A stretch of 44,779 bases of DNA. It comes from Oxalobacteraceae bacterium. GTDB lineage: Bacteria; Pseudomonadota; Gammaproteobacteria; Burkholderiales; Burkholderiaceae_D. The stretch is from assembly GCA_023259175.1 (NCBI GenBank), contig JAHFQV010000016.1, positions 7,381 through 52,159 of the forward strand, read 5' to 3'. Of the stretch, positions 27,562-36,281 are shown piece after piece. The notes beneath the pieces were generated by a model that saw nothing but the letters and a program-made list of their open reading frames with translations, ran no database searches and was not told the DNA's origin. Each line of letters starts with the position of its first letter. The stretch's first letter is position 1. Position numbers and translations under genes: made by a program.

Positions 27562-29343
27562 TTAAAACAAGGCTGAAGTGACTTTTAGGACTTCGTCTGC
27601 GGTCGTCACGCCATCGATGATTTTGTAGGCACCCGCAATTCTTAAGGGCTTCATTTCATCACGTATCGCTTGCGCACGTAAAAGGTGTATGTCCGATTCT
27701 TGCTCTATCATTTTGCTAAAGGTTTGCGTGACGCTGAGTAATTCGTAGATGCCGGTACGACCTTTATAGCCAGTTTGGCGGCATTCTAGGCAGCCTACGG
27801 GGCGATAAATTGTCGTCGGCTTAGGGATGTCCCAAGTGTCGATTAAAGCCGTCCAAACTGCGTCAGCAATCTCGCCATCGGGTGCTTTGCAATGCGGACA
27901 TAGTGTGCGAACCAGCCTTTGTGCGAGAATCCCGATGATGGTCGCTTCCAGTAAATAATAAGGCACACCTAACTGCAACAGCCGCATGATGGCGGAAGGC
28001 GCATCATTGGTGTGTAGCGTGGAAAGCACGAGATGGCCCGTTAGTGCGGCTTGGATGGCCATTTCAGCCGTCGGTAAATCACGTATTTCACCGACCATAA
28101 TAATGTCTGGGTCTTGCCGCATCAAAGCGCGTATCCCGTCTGCGAAAGAAACGTCAATATTTGTTTGCACCTGCATTTGATTGAAAGACGCTTCGACCAT
28201 TTCAATGGGGTCTTCTACCGTGCAGACATTCACATCGGCGGTGGCCAAAGCTTTTAAGGTGGTGTAAAGCGTTGTGGTTTTTCCTGAGCCGGTCGGGCCG
28301 GTCACGAGAATAATGCCGTGCGGCTTTTTCGTTAAATGATCCCAGCGATGCGCGTCGTTCGGTGGAAAGCCTAATTCCGGCAAGGTCTTGACCACCACTT
28401 CGGGGTCAAAAATACGCATGACGAGCTTTTCGCCGAATGCGGTGGGCAAGGTGGATAAGCGGAGTTCAACTTCCTGCCCATCGTTGGTACGTGTTTTGAC
28501 GCGGCCATCTTGCGGCCGACGTTTTTCGATTACGTCCATCCGCCCTAGTAATTTAATGCGTGCGGTCATCGCAATCATGACGATGGCCGGTACTTGATAA
28601 ACCTGATGCAGTACGCCATCGATACGAAAACGAATTGCTGCCATATCGCGTTTCGGTTCGAGATGGATGTCCGATGCGCGCTGGTCGAAAGCGAATTGCC
28701 ATAACCAATCGACGATATTGATGACATGCTGATCGTTGGCATCAACTTGCTTATTACTTTTGCCCAGTTCGACCAATTGTTCAAAGTTATTTCTGAGCGC
28801 TAGATCATTACCGTTGGCTTTACGGGCATCTTTGATCGATTTCGCCAAGGAGAAAAATTGTGCCGTGTACTGTGCGACATCCAATGGATTCGCGAGGACC
28901 AGTTGGATTTCTTTTTTTGATAGACGGCTGATTTCATCGAGCCATTCCTGATTGCCAGGATCGGTTGTGGCGATAATGACGGTATCGTTTGTGGCATCAA
29001 CTGGCAAGATATTAAAGCGGGTCGCGTAGTGCGAGGTCATCACATCAGCGACCTTGGTAAAGTCAATTTTGAGCGGGTCTATGCGGTAGAAGGGGAGTTT
29101 GATTTTGCCCGCTGCCCATTCTGTGAGCCAGTCCAAGGTCAGCAAATGTTGGCTGCGCTGCGCGGAGTATATTTTGCTCTGTGCGACCGCCGTTAAAGGG
29201 TGCATTTCGCTCGCGCTATTTTTGAGTATGCCGCGCGCATGATTAAACGCGGCTTTCGCATCTTCTTTGCGAACGATACCATCTTCAATCAACCAAGTAA
29301 AAATTTGTTGAAGTGTGAAGTGCTTTGCATGGGACGTCGTCAT
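27562..29343 (-). CDS. GspE/PilB-family secretion ATPase
   Basis: A 593-residue type II secretion / type IV pilus assembly ATPase. It has an N-terminal GspE-type domain (about 80-165), Walker A GPTGSGKT (349-356), Walker B region DPDIIMVGEIRD (411-422) and a tetracysteine zinc site (Cys482, Cys485, Cys518, Cys521). It powers assembly of a pilin-like filament at the inner membrane. No pilin, secretin or prepilin peptidase gene is in the window; a GspF-like platform protein lies 8 kb away. It sits upstream of the diguanylate cyclase gene on the same strand. Confidence 0.93.
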   Translation of the reverse strand: MTTSHAKHFTLQQIFTWLIEDGIVRKEDAKAAFNHARGILKNSASEMHPLTAVAQSKIYSAQRSQHLLTLDWLTEWAAGKIKLPFYRIDPLKIDFTKVADVMTSHYATRFNILPVDATNDTVIIATTDPGNQEWLDEISRLSKKEIQLVLANPLDVAQYTAQFFSLAKSIKDARKANGNDLALRNNFEQLVELGKSNKQVDANDQHVINIVDWLWQFAFDQRASDIHLEPKRDMAAIRFRIDGVLHQVYQVPAIVMIAMTARIKLLGRMDVIEKRRPQDGRVKTRTNDGQEVELRLSTLPTAFGEKLVMRIFDPEVVVKTLPELGFPPNDAHRWDHLTKKPHGIILVTGPTGSGKTTTLYTTLKALATADVNVCTVEDPIEMVEASFNQMQVQTNIDVSFADGIRALMRQDPDIIMVGEIRDLPTAEMAIQAALTGHLVLSTLHTNDAPSAIMRLLQLGVPYYLLEATIIGILAQRLVRTLCPHCKAPDGEIADAVWTALIDTWDIPKPTTIYRPVGCLECRQTGYKGRTGIYELLSVTQTFSKMIEQESDIHLLRAQAIRDEMKPLRIAGAYKIIDGVTTADEVLKVTSALF

Positions 29344-29383
29344 GGGCTTAGCTTTATTTAACGGGGGTTGAAATTAAAATAGT

Positions 29384-30214
29384 TCAGCATGCGTTGTCGC
29401 GACACAAATCTTTCAGCCAATTTTTGGCTGGGAGTTTGGTGCTGCGAGTGATTTCTTGAGCGCGTTCTTGCAAAATGCCGAGATCAAGTTTGAGTTTGGG
29501 TCGGAATGCGAGTGCGACGACGTTGCCATCATGGACGGGCGAAAAAGTCAGTACCGTACCGAATGCAAAGCGTAGTGCTTTCAAATTTTTGAGATAACTC
29601 GGATGGTCGCCAAATAGGTTGACGGTCAGTACGCCGTCGGCAGTGAGGCAGTCTGCACAGTGTTGGTAGAACTCGGCGGAATCTAAAACAGGGCCGCGCG
29701 CTGTGGCATCGTAGAGATCGATTTGGATGGCATCGTAGCGATTTTGTTGTGCTTCGTCGCGCACAAAATCCCAAGCATCCATCGTCAACACCTGCAAGCG
29801 TTCATCATTAGGTGGCAGGCAAAACATGCTTTCACATACGCGAACGACCTCAGGGTTGAGCTCGACTGCTGTGACCTGTGTTTGCGGTAAATACCGATAG
29901 CAAAATTTGGTCAGTGAGCCAGCACCCAGCCCCAGTTGCGCGACCTGCTTGGGTTGAGCATGAAACAGCATCCACGCCATCATTTGTTGACCATATTCCA
30001 ATTCTATCCAATCGGGTTTTCTAAGGCGCATTGCGCCTTGCACCCACTCTGATCCAAAGTGTAAAAAACGCACGCCCTCAAATTCGGATAAATTAATGGG
30101 CGCGAATTTGATTTTGCGTGAGGGCGTGATGGGAGCTGCATGGGATGAACGAGTAGCGCGCGGCCCTTCAAGATGATTGCTTTGGGCTTCAATGGATTTT
30201 CTTTTGATGAGCAT
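29384..30214 (-). CDS. Spermidine-synthase-like methyltransferase-fold protein
   Basis: A 276-residue protein with the Rossmann fold of the spermidine synthase group: LGLGAGSLTKFCYRYLP, then TAVELNPEVVRVC, and IQIDLYDATARGPVLDSAEFYQHC. The N-terminus has a basic extension of about 35 residues not found in SpeE. The aspartate that binds putrescine is not obvious, so it may be an SpeE-like protein of other function. It is the first gene of the minus-strand group. Confidence 0.75.
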   Translation of the reverse strand: MLIKRKSIEAQSNHLEGPRATRSSHAAPITPSRKIKFAPINLSEFEGVRFLHFGSEWVQGAMRLRKPDWIELEYGQQMMAWMLFHAQPKQVAQLGLGAGSLTKFCYRYLPQTQVTAVELNPEVVRVCESMFCLPPNDERLQVLTMDAWDFVRDEAQQNRYDAIQIDLYDATARGPVLDSAEFYQHCADCLTADGVLTVNLFGDHPSYLKNLKALRFAFGTVLTFSPVHDGNVVALAFRPKLKLDLGILQERAQEITRSTKLPAKNWLKDLCRDNAC

Positions 30215-30567
30215 GTGCTAGGCGGCTGATGGATGGTTATAGATGAGTGATGGAATAGTAATGGAATAGGCGTTTTTTTTGATTGTAGTCGTAACTAAGC
30301 GCTCTGGGGGTAAAATGAAATTTTTTTAGGTCTAAAATTTCTAGAAAAGTGTGGATTTCTGCGCTTATCGAATAAATCCGTTCTTCCCTTGGGTCAACCA
30401 AAATGCCGATTGAACGTTCAGTGTCCATCAGGTAGCGTGACCCTATTTATTTCGTTCGAAGGACAGACTGTGTTTTTTGCCTTGGTCTTGATATTGCCTT
30501 CATTTCAAATGTAAATGGGGAATTGGGGTTGGAAAGTAGATACGCATTTTAATTGAAGGAGTTTATT
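30215..30567. other. Intergenic region of about 350 bases
   Basis: It separates the divergent spermidine-synthase-like gene and the lipoprotein gene. A minus-strand frame of 63 codons (30237-30428) is open but has no SD and no recognisable features, so I do not call it a gene. An A/T-rich stretch lies before each gene, but no promoter stands out. The SD of the lipoprotein, GAAGGAG, is at its right end. Confidence 0.5.
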
Positions 30568-31035
30568 GTGAATAATGTGAAGAGAATGGCGTGTGTTGTT
30601 GCTGCCTTGATGGGTAGTTTGGGTTTGAGTGCCTGTGTTTCCACCCATACTTCGGGCAGTGTCTATCATCCTGGACAAACACAAAATGAGATGTCAGTAC
30701 GTTTTGGTGTGGTTGATTCGGTGCGTGAAGTCACGATTGCGCCCGGTCAGTCCGGTGTGGGTACCTTGACTGGTGCTGCATTGGGTGGTTTGGCAGGTTC
30801 TACTGTAGGCGGTGGTCGTGGCTCGACGGCGGCAGGATTGGTGGGTGCTGTGGTCGGTGGAATCGTCGGAAGTAATATCGAAGCCGAAAGTAAAATGCGT
30901 AAAGGTTTAGAAATTACGGTGAGACTCGATAACGGTGACATCAAAGCCATTACCCAAGATGCCGATGATACGTTTAGGCCGGGTGATCGGGTGCGTTTGT
31001 TATCCGACCGTAGAGCGACACGCGTTACTCATTGA
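30568..31035 (+). CDS. Glycine-zipper outer membrane lipoprotein (SlyB/Pcp-like)
   Basis: A 155-residue lipoprotein. The signal peptide ends in the lipobox LSAC with lipidated Cys23. A glycine-zipper segment follows at about 72-108 (GAALGGLAGSTVGGG, then GLVGAVVGGIVGS), with a C-terminal beta-rich part (EITVRLDNGDIKAITQDADDTFRPGDRVRLL). This is the SlyB/Pcp family of outer-membrane lipoproteins. The start is the GTG at 30568, with SD GAAGGAG six or seven bases before; the longer TTG frame overlaps that SD. Confidence 0.9.
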   Translation: MNNVKRMACVVAALMGSLGLSACVSTHTSGSVYHPGQTQNEMSVRFGVVDSVREVTIAPGQSGVGTLTGAALGGLAGSTVGGGRGSTAAGLVGAVVGGIVGSNIEAESKMRKGLEITVRLDNGDIKAITQDADDTFRPGDRVRLLSDRRATRVTH

Positions 31036-31071
31036 GCGAGATTTTTCAACGCGAACCCCGTTTTAATCTTG

Positions 31072-31107
31072 AAAAAAACCGGACAATTTGATTTGTCCGG
31101 TTTTTTT
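31072..31107. terminator. Bidirectional terminator between lipoprotein gene and htpG
   Basis: CCGGACAA at 31079-31086 pairs with TTGTCCGG at 31093-31100, flanked by seven A on the left and seven T on the right. It works in both orientations and serves the converging genes on each side. Confidence 0.93.
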
Positions 31108-31144
31108 ATTGGGTGCTTACTCCGGTACTCGTTGCGAGCTTCCT

Positions 31145-33055
31145 TTAATGTGTGCTCAATAGCATTTCATTGACGCGTCGTACAAAGGCACCCGGGTCGC
31201 TCAAATGTCCGCCTTCGGCTAATGAAGCTTGGTCGAAAAGTATGTGTGACCAATCGGCGAATTTTCCCTCTTCGTATTTCAATCGCTGTACCAAAGGATG
31301 GTCTGGATTGACCTCTAAAATAGGTTTGGATTCAGGTGCAGCTTGACCTGCCGCTTTCAGCATACGCATCAAATTCCCCGAAAGTTCATTTTCATCGGCT
31401 ACCAGGCATGCAGGAGAATCGGTCAATCGGAAAGTGATACGAACGTCTTTTGCTTTTTCCGATAAAGCCGCTTTCATTTTTTCGACCAAATCTTTGTATT
31501 CGGTTTCGGTTTCGGCGTGTTGTTTTTTCTCGGCCTCGTCCTCCAATTGTCCTAAGTTCAAATCGCCCTTTGCAACAGAAGCCAATTCCTTGCCTTCAAA
31601 ATCACTCAGGAAAGACAGCATCCATTCGTCTACCCGATCCGTTAATAATAAAACCTCGACACCTTTTTTACGGAAAATTTCCAAATGTGGGCTATTTTTT
31701 GCGGCCACATAGTTGTCGGCTGTGACGTAGTAAATTTTGTCCTGACCCTCTTTTGCGCGGCTTAGGTAGTCTGCAAAAGACACGGTTTGTGCATCGTCCG
31801 CATTGTGGGTTGACGCAAAACGCAGTAATTTTGCGATGCGCTCTTTATTGGTCGTGTCCTCGCCTACGCCTTCTTTGAGTACTTGACCAAATTCTTTCCA
31901 GAAGCCGGCAAACTTCTCTTTTTTGGCATCTGCATCATCGCCCTCGGCGTTGGCTAAATCTTCGAGCATGCCCAAGACGCGTTTGGTTGAACCTTCACGT
32001 ATGGCTTTGATGTCGCGCGATTCCTGTAAAATTTCACGCGAAACATTCAGCGGCAAATCATTGGAATCGATAATACCTTTCACGAATCGCAGATAAACCG
32101 GCATCAGTTGTTCGGCATCATCCATGATAAATACACGCTTAACGTAGAGCTTGATGCCACCACGCTTATTGCGATCCCACATGTCAAATGGTGCGCGGCT
32201 CGGGATGTAAAGCAGTTGCGTATATTCGTTACGGCCTTCCACACGATTGTGGGTATGACTCAAAGGTGCGCTGTAGTCGTGTGAAATATGTTTGTAAAAT
32301 TCGATGTACTGTTCTGGGGAAATGTCATTTTTGCTGCGCGCCCATAATGCACTAGCTTGGTTGACGGTTTCCAGTTCATCTCGTAAAACTTGTTCTTTCT
32401 TTTCTTCGTCCCATTCTTCTTTTTGCATCAAGATCGGCAAAGAAATATGGTCGGAGTAAGTGCGGATGACTGATTTCAATTTCCACGCAGAGAGGAAATC
32501 ATCTTCGCCTTCGCGCAAATGCAAAGTGATGGCGGTGCCACGGTCTTCTTTGTTGATGGCTTCAACGCTAAAGTCGCCCGCACCGGCGGACTCCCAGCGC
32601 ACGCCTTCCTCCGCAGAAGTTCCCGCGCGACGTGTTTCGACGGTGATTTTGTCGGCAACGATAAAGCCAGAGTAAAAACCGACACCAAATTGACCGATCA
32701 TGGCCGCGTCTTTTTGTTGGTCGCCGGAGAGTTTGGCAAAAAATTCTTTGGTGCCCGATTTGGCGATAGTTCCTAAATGGTTGATCGCATCATCCCGATT
32801 CATACCGATACCATTGTCGGCGATCGTAATGGTGCGCGCCGTTTTATCGAAGCTCACTTTGATTTTAAGTTCGCTGTCGTTTTCAAATAAGGCGGCGTTA
32901 TTAATTGCTTCGAACCGTAATTTGTCGGCGGCGTCAGAAGCGTTTGAAATGAGTTCGCGTAAAAATATTTCTTTGTTGGAGTAAAGCGAATGAATCATCA
33001 ATTGCAGTAATTGGGAAACTTCTGCCTGGAATCCTAGGGTTTGTTTTTCTGACAT
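31145..33055 (-). CDS. htpG: Molecular chaperone HtpG (Hsp90)
   Basis: A 636-residue Hsp90. The GHKL ATPase signatures are [22 protein letters not shown] and [12 protein letters not shown]. The middle domain includes [27 protein letters not shown] and the [15 protein letters not shown] element. The C-terminal dimerisation domain is complete. It is a classic heat-shock gene, and a sigma-32-like promoter is present upstream. It converges with the lipoprotein gene across a bidirectional terminator. Confidence 0.97.
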   Translation of the reverse strand: MSEKQTLGFQAEVSQLLQLMIHSLYSNKEIFLRELISNASDAADKLRFEAINNAALFENDSELKIKVSFDKTARTITIADNGIGMNRDDAINHLGTIAKSGTKEFFAKLSGDQQKDAAMIGQFGVGFYSGFIVADKITVETRRAGTSAEEGVRWESAGAGDFSVEAINKEDRGTAITLHLREGEDDFLSAWKLKSVIRTYSDHISLPILMQKEEWDEEKKEQVLRDELETVNQASALWARSKNDISPEQYIEFYKHISHDYSAPLSHTHNRVEGRNEYTQLLYIPSRAPFDMWDRNKRGGIKLYVKRVFIMDDAEQLMPVYLRFVKGIIDSNDLPLNVSREILQESRDIKAIREGSTKRVLGMLEDLANAEGDDADAKKEKFAGFWKEFGQVLKEGVGEDTTNKERIAKLLRFASTHNADDAQTVSFADYLSRAKEGQDKIYYVTADNYVAAKNSPHLEIFRKKGVEVLLLTDRVDEWMLSFLSDFEGKELASVAKGDLNLGQLEDEAEKKQHAETETEYKDLVEKMKAALSEKAKDVRITFRLTDSPACLVADENELSGNLMRMLKAAGQAAPESKPILEVNPDHPLVQRLKYEEGKFADWSHILFDQASLAEGGHLSDPGAFVRRVNEMLLSTH

Positions 33056-33113
33056 GCTTGCCTCAAAAAGAAAGTAGAGTAAAAAATAAAAAGCGCATTT
33101 CTAAAGTGAGCCA

Positions 33114-33142
33114 CAAATGTGGTCGAAAACGAGGAATTCAAG
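33114..33142 (-). promoter_or_regulatory. htpG: Sigma-32-like promoter of htpG
   Basis: On the minus strand CTTGAAT (33142 to 33136) is followed after 13 bases by CCACATTTG (33122 to 33114). The sigma-32 consensus is CTTGAAA with spacing of 13-15 and CCCCATNTA. The predicted start is about 50 bases before htpG. Similarity is by eye only. Confidence 0.55.
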
Positions 33143-33177
33143 GGCGCTGTAGGGTTTTGCTTTTGAGTTTTGCTAAG

Positions 33178-33207
33178 TATTTGAAACTATTTGAAACTAT
33201 TTGAAAT
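33178..33207 (+). repeat. Triplicate 10-bp tandem repeat between htpG and typA
   Basis: The unit TATTTGAAAC is repeated at 33178-33187 and 33188-33197, and the third copy (33198-33207) differs at its last base. A ten-base period places each copy on the same face of the helix, in the shared region upstream of both genes. Confidence 0.6.
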
Positions 33208-33264
33208 TTCGTCGATCTTTTTCGATGCGTTCGCAGAAGTGATCGACAGTTTTGCAATGCAACA

Positions 33265-33273
33265 TGTTATAAT
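33265..33273 (+). promoter_or_regulatory. typA: Extended -10 promoter of typA
   Basis: TG at 33265-33266, then a consensus TATAAT at 33268-33273. The nearest -35-like TCGACA is 19 bases upstream, so the extended -10 is probably decisive. The leader to the typA ATG would be about 30 bases. Confidence 0.7.
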
Positions 33274-33311
33274 CGTCGGTTATTCGAATCATCCCAACCC
33301 AAAGCTACAAC

Positions 33312-35144
33312 ATGTCCACTACAAAACGCGCTATCCGCAACATCGCCATTATCGCCCACGTTGATCACGGCAAAACAACGCTCGTCGATCAATTGCTGCG
33401 TCAATCTGGCACTTTCCGTGAAAATCAACAGGTTGACACCCGTGTGATGGATTCCAATGACTTGGAAAAAGAACGCGGCATTACTATTTTGGCGAAAAAC
33501 TGTGCCGTTGAATATAAAGACACGCATATTAATATCGTCGATACCCCAGGCCATGCTGATTTTGGTGGTGAAGTGGAACGTGTTTTGTCGATGGTTGATA
33601 GCGTTTTGTTGTTGGTTGATGCGGTCGATGGACCTATGCCACAAACCCGCTTTGTGACACGTAAAGCGTTGGCTTTGGGTTTGAAGCCGATTGTTGTGGT
33701 CAATAAAGTTGATCGCCCAAGTGCACGTACTGAATGGGTTGTGAATCAGACTTTTGAATTGTTCGATAAACTCGGCGCAAACGACGAACAGTTAGATTTC
33801 CCAGTCGTGTATGCCTCCGCTTTGAACGGTTATGCAAGCTTGGATTCTGAAGCGCGCGCAGGCAATATGGACCCTTTGTTTGACGCTGTACTTGAACACG
33901 TTCCTGTCCGTAATGATGATCCAGATGGTCCTTTGCAATTGCAAATTTCCTCGCTTGATTACAATTCCTACGTCGGTAAAATTGGTATTGGTCGTGTGAC
34001 ACGCGGTCGCGTAAAAGCGCTGCAAGACGTGATCATTATGGACGGTCCAGATGGCACACCACGTAAAGCACGGATCAATCAAGTTTTGAATTTTAAAGGC
34101 TTGGAACGTGTATTGGTCGATGAGGCCGTCGCAGGTGATATCGTGTTGGTGAACGGGATTGATGAGTTGGGCATAGGAACGACGATTTGCGCCATCGATA
34201 CACCTGATGCATTGCCGATGTTGAAGGTCGATGAGCCGACTTTGAACATGAATTTTATGGTGAACAACTCTCCGTTGGCAGGTCGCGAAGGTAAGTTCGT
34301 AACGAGTCGCCAAATCCGTGACCGTTTAGATCGCGAATTAAAAGCCAATGTGGCTTTGCGCGTGACCGATACCGGTGACGATACGACATTTGAAGTATCT
34401 GGTCGTGGCGAATTGCATCTCACTATTTTGATTGAAAACATGCGTCGTGAAGGTTATGAATTAGCCGTTTCGCGTCCGCAAGTGGTGTTTAAAATGGTTG
34501 ACGGAGTACGTCACGAACCCTTCGAAATGTTGTCCGTTGACGTAGAAGAAGTCAATCAAGGCGGCGTGATGGAAGAATTGGGTCGCCGTCGCGGTGATCT
34601 GCAAGACATGCAACCGGATGGCAAAGGTCGTGTGCGTTTGGAGTACCGTATTCCTGCGCGTGGTTTGATCGGTTTCCAAGGCGAATTCATGACCTTGACT
34701 CGCGGTACTGGCTTAATGAGCCATATTTTTGATGAATACGCGCCAGTAGATAATAGCAAAGGTGACCTCGGTGGTCGTCGCAATGGTGTTTTGATTTCTC
34801 AGGACGATGGCGCTGCAGTGGCTTACGCAATCTGGAAATTGCAAGATCGCGGCCGTATGTTTGTCAGTCATAACGACCCCGTCTATGAAGGCATGATCAT
34901 CGGTATCCATTCTCGTGATAATGACTTGGTGGTTAACCCAATTAAGGGCAAGCAATTGACCAACGTTCGTTCTTCCGGTACGGATGAGGCAGTGCGCTTG
35001 GTGCCGCCTATCCAGATGTCTTTGGAGTATGCGGTTGAATTTATTGACGATGATGAATTGGTAGAAATTACGCCTAAAAGTATTCGTTTGCGTAAACGTT
35101 ACTTGAAAGAACACGAACGCAAAAAAGCGTCGCGCGAAGCTTAA
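33312..35144 (+). CDS. typA: Ribosome-associated GTPase TypA/BipA
   Basis: A 610-residue translational GTPase. G1 is [10 protein letters not shown] (residues 15-24) and the G2/G3 region has [10 protein letters not shown] and [17 protein letters not shown]4 is [11 protein letters not shown]. The elongation-factor-like domains II, III and V follow, then the BipA-specific C-terminal domain. BipA aids 50S ribosome assembly and stress or low-temperature growth. It starts about 30 bases after a good promoter. Confidence 0.97.
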   Translation: MSTTKRAIRNIAIIAHVDHGKTTLVDQLLRQSGTFRENQQVDTRVMDSNDLEKERGITILAKNCAVEYKDTHINIVDTPGHADFGGEVERVLSMVDSVLLLVDAVDGPMPQTRFVTRKALALGLKPIVVVNKVDRPSARTEWVVNQTFELFDKLGANDEQLDFPVVYASALNGYASLDSEARAGNMDPLFDAVLEHVPVRNDDPDGPLQLQISSLDYNSYVGKIGIGRVTRGRVKALQDVIIMDGPDGTPRKARINQVLNFKGLERVLVDEAVAGDIVLVNGIDELGIGTTICAIDTPDALPMLKVDEPTLNMNFMVNNSPLAGREGKFVTSRQIRDRLDRELKANVALRVTDTGDDTTFEVSGRGELHLTILIENMRREGYELAVSRPQVVFKMVDGVRHEPFEMLSVDVEEVNQGGVMEELGRRRGDLQDMQPDGKGRVRLEYRIPARGLIGFQGEFMTLTRGTGLMSHIFDEYAPVDNSKGDLGGRRNGVLISQDDGAAVAYAIWKLQDRGRMFVSHNDPVYEGMIIGIHSRDNDLVVNPIKGKQLTNVRSSGTDEAVRLVPPIQMSLEYAVEFIDDDELVEITPKSIRLRKRYLKEHERKKASREA

Positions 35145-35170
35145 GCTTCCACCTTTGCGGCGTTCATTTG

Positions 35171-35222
35171 AATGCCAACAAAACCCCCGTTTGGCATTCT
35201 TTGCAAACGGGGGTTTTGTTTT
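35171..35222 (+). terminator. Terminator with an alternative overlapping hairpin (typA / EamA gene)
   Basis: The terminator stem is AAAACCCCCGTTTG (35180-35193) with CAAACGGGGGTTTT (35204-35217), then a T-rich end. AATGCCAA (35171-35178) also pairs exactly with TTGGCATT (35191-35198), sharing bases 35191-35193 with the terminator's left arm, so the two structures exclude each other. The next gene's SD, AAGGAG, follows directly. The layout is attenuator-like. Confidence 0.8.
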
Positions 35223-35236
35223 AAGGAGTTGAATAA

Positions 35237-36121
35237 ATGCGCCAAGTTACACACAAACAAGCACTGCTTTTGATGATCATCGCGCCAGCCATGTGGAGTT
35301 CGGCGGGCGTTTTGTCGCGCTTACTTAATTCGGCTAAAGGTTTTGAAGTAAGTTTTTGGCGTAGCTTTTTTGCCGCATTTTTTGCATTAATTGCGCTTAC
35401 GGTGATTCACCGTAAAAACACCTTGAGTCAAGTACGTGCTTTGGGGCGGGCAGGATTTTTTTCTAGTCTAATGTGGGCAGCAAGTTTTACCTGCTTTATG
35501 TTGGCGTTGACCATGACAACGGTCGCCAATGCGCTCATCGTCGAAAGTCTTTCACCCTTATTGACAGCGATTTTTGCTTGGTTTTTTCTGCACGAAAAAA
35601 TCCCTGGGCGTACTTGGATTGCTATTTTCGCCGCCGCTTTGGGCATGGTGTGGATGTTCATTGATGGCTTTTCTAAGCTCGATGCCCGCAGTAGTATCGG
35701 TGTGCTCTTGGCCATGTGTGTCCCGTTTGCAGTATCGACGAATGTCATTATTTTGAAAAAAAGCGGGCATGGCGTGGACCTCGTTCCGGCCGTGTTTGTC
35801 GGCGCTTTATTGTCGGCGATGGCGATGCTGCCATTTGCATTGCCGCTGTCGGCTTCGTTGCACGACGTATTGATTTTGGCGATATTAGGCGTGTTTCAAT
35901 TAGGTTTGCCGTGCATGCTCATGGTCTTGGCTGCGAAGGCGCTTGCCGCACCTGAAATTTCACTTTTATCTTTGCTTGAAGTTTTGCTCGGCCCACTTTG
36001 GGTCTGGCTATTCGTCGGCGAAGTTCCTGCGCAAGCGACCTTGGTGGGCGGCGCTGTGGTGTTGGGCGCACTTATCTTTAATGAGATCGCGGCACTGCGC
36101 CAAGAGAATACTCAAACTTAA
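35237..36121 (+). CDS. EamA/DMT-family transporter
   Basis: A 294-residue drug/metabolite transporter protein with two EamA repeats of five membrane helices (N-terminal about 8-140, C-terminal about 150-285). The first repeat includes ALLLMIIAPAMWSSAGVLSRLL, and the second ends with FVGEVPAQATLVGGAVVLGALI. The substrate cannot be told from sequence. SD AAGGAG lies directly after the terminator region of typA, so expression depends on read-through. Confidence 0.9.
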   Translation: MRQVTHKQALLLMIIAPAMWSSAGVLSRLLNSAKGFEVSFWRSFFAAFFALIALTVIHRKNTLSQVRALGRAGFFSSLMWAASFTCFMLALTMTTVANALIVESLSPLLTAIFAWFFLHEKIPGRTWIAIFAAALGMVWMFIDGFSKLDARSSIGVLLAMCVPFAVSTNVIILKKSGHGVDLVPAVFVGALLSAMAMLPFALPLSASLHDVLILAILGVFQLGLPCMLMVLAAKALAAPEISLLSLLEVLLGPLWVWLFVGEVPAQATLVGGAVVLGALIFNEIAALRQENTQT

Positions 36122-36134
36122 AATGAGTCTAGGT

Positions 36135-36148
36135 TTGATCTAGATCAA
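36135..36148 (+). promoter_or_regulatory. FNR/Anr binding site upstream of the U32 gene
   Basis: TTGAT-CTAG-ATCAA is an exact match to the FNR/Anr/CRP-family dimer consensus. Its centre is about 60 bases before the predicted start of transcription, close to the class I position (-61.5). The nearest downstream gene is the trhP-like gene. Confidence 0.8.
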
Positions 36149-36188
36149 GTCCAATTCCAAATCGACCTACGCTAGCTGCCGTGCGTTT

Positions 36189-36194
36189 TATAAT
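36189..36194 (+). promoter_or_regulatory. -10 element upstream of the U32 gene
   Basis: A consensus TATAAT with a poor -35 region, as expected when an activator such as FNR supplies the contact. The predicted start is about 36201-36203, leaving a leader of about 80 bases before the ATG at 36282. Confidence 0.65.
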
Positions 36195-36281
36195 TGCGCA
36201 CATTTGTTTTTGAGCTAGTCGTGCAGTTTTTTGCGGGCGCATCTGCGAGCTGCGCTCATTTGTGATTCATCTAATTTCCTT

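Noticed and set aside
30237-30428. Minus-strand frame of 63 codons in the gap before the lipoprotein gene
   Set aside because: No SD, no domain or known similarity, and A/T-rich codons at the end. Random open frames of this size are expected in the gap.
30553-30567. TTG start for the lipoprotein at 30553
   Set aside because: The SD GAAGGAG overlaps it, and the GTG at 30568 gives a canonical lipoprotein signal peptide.
36231-36281. Longer trhP frame beginning upstream of the ATG at 36282
   Set aside because: The extension is unconserved, and the family starts at the LLLPAGSLEK region.
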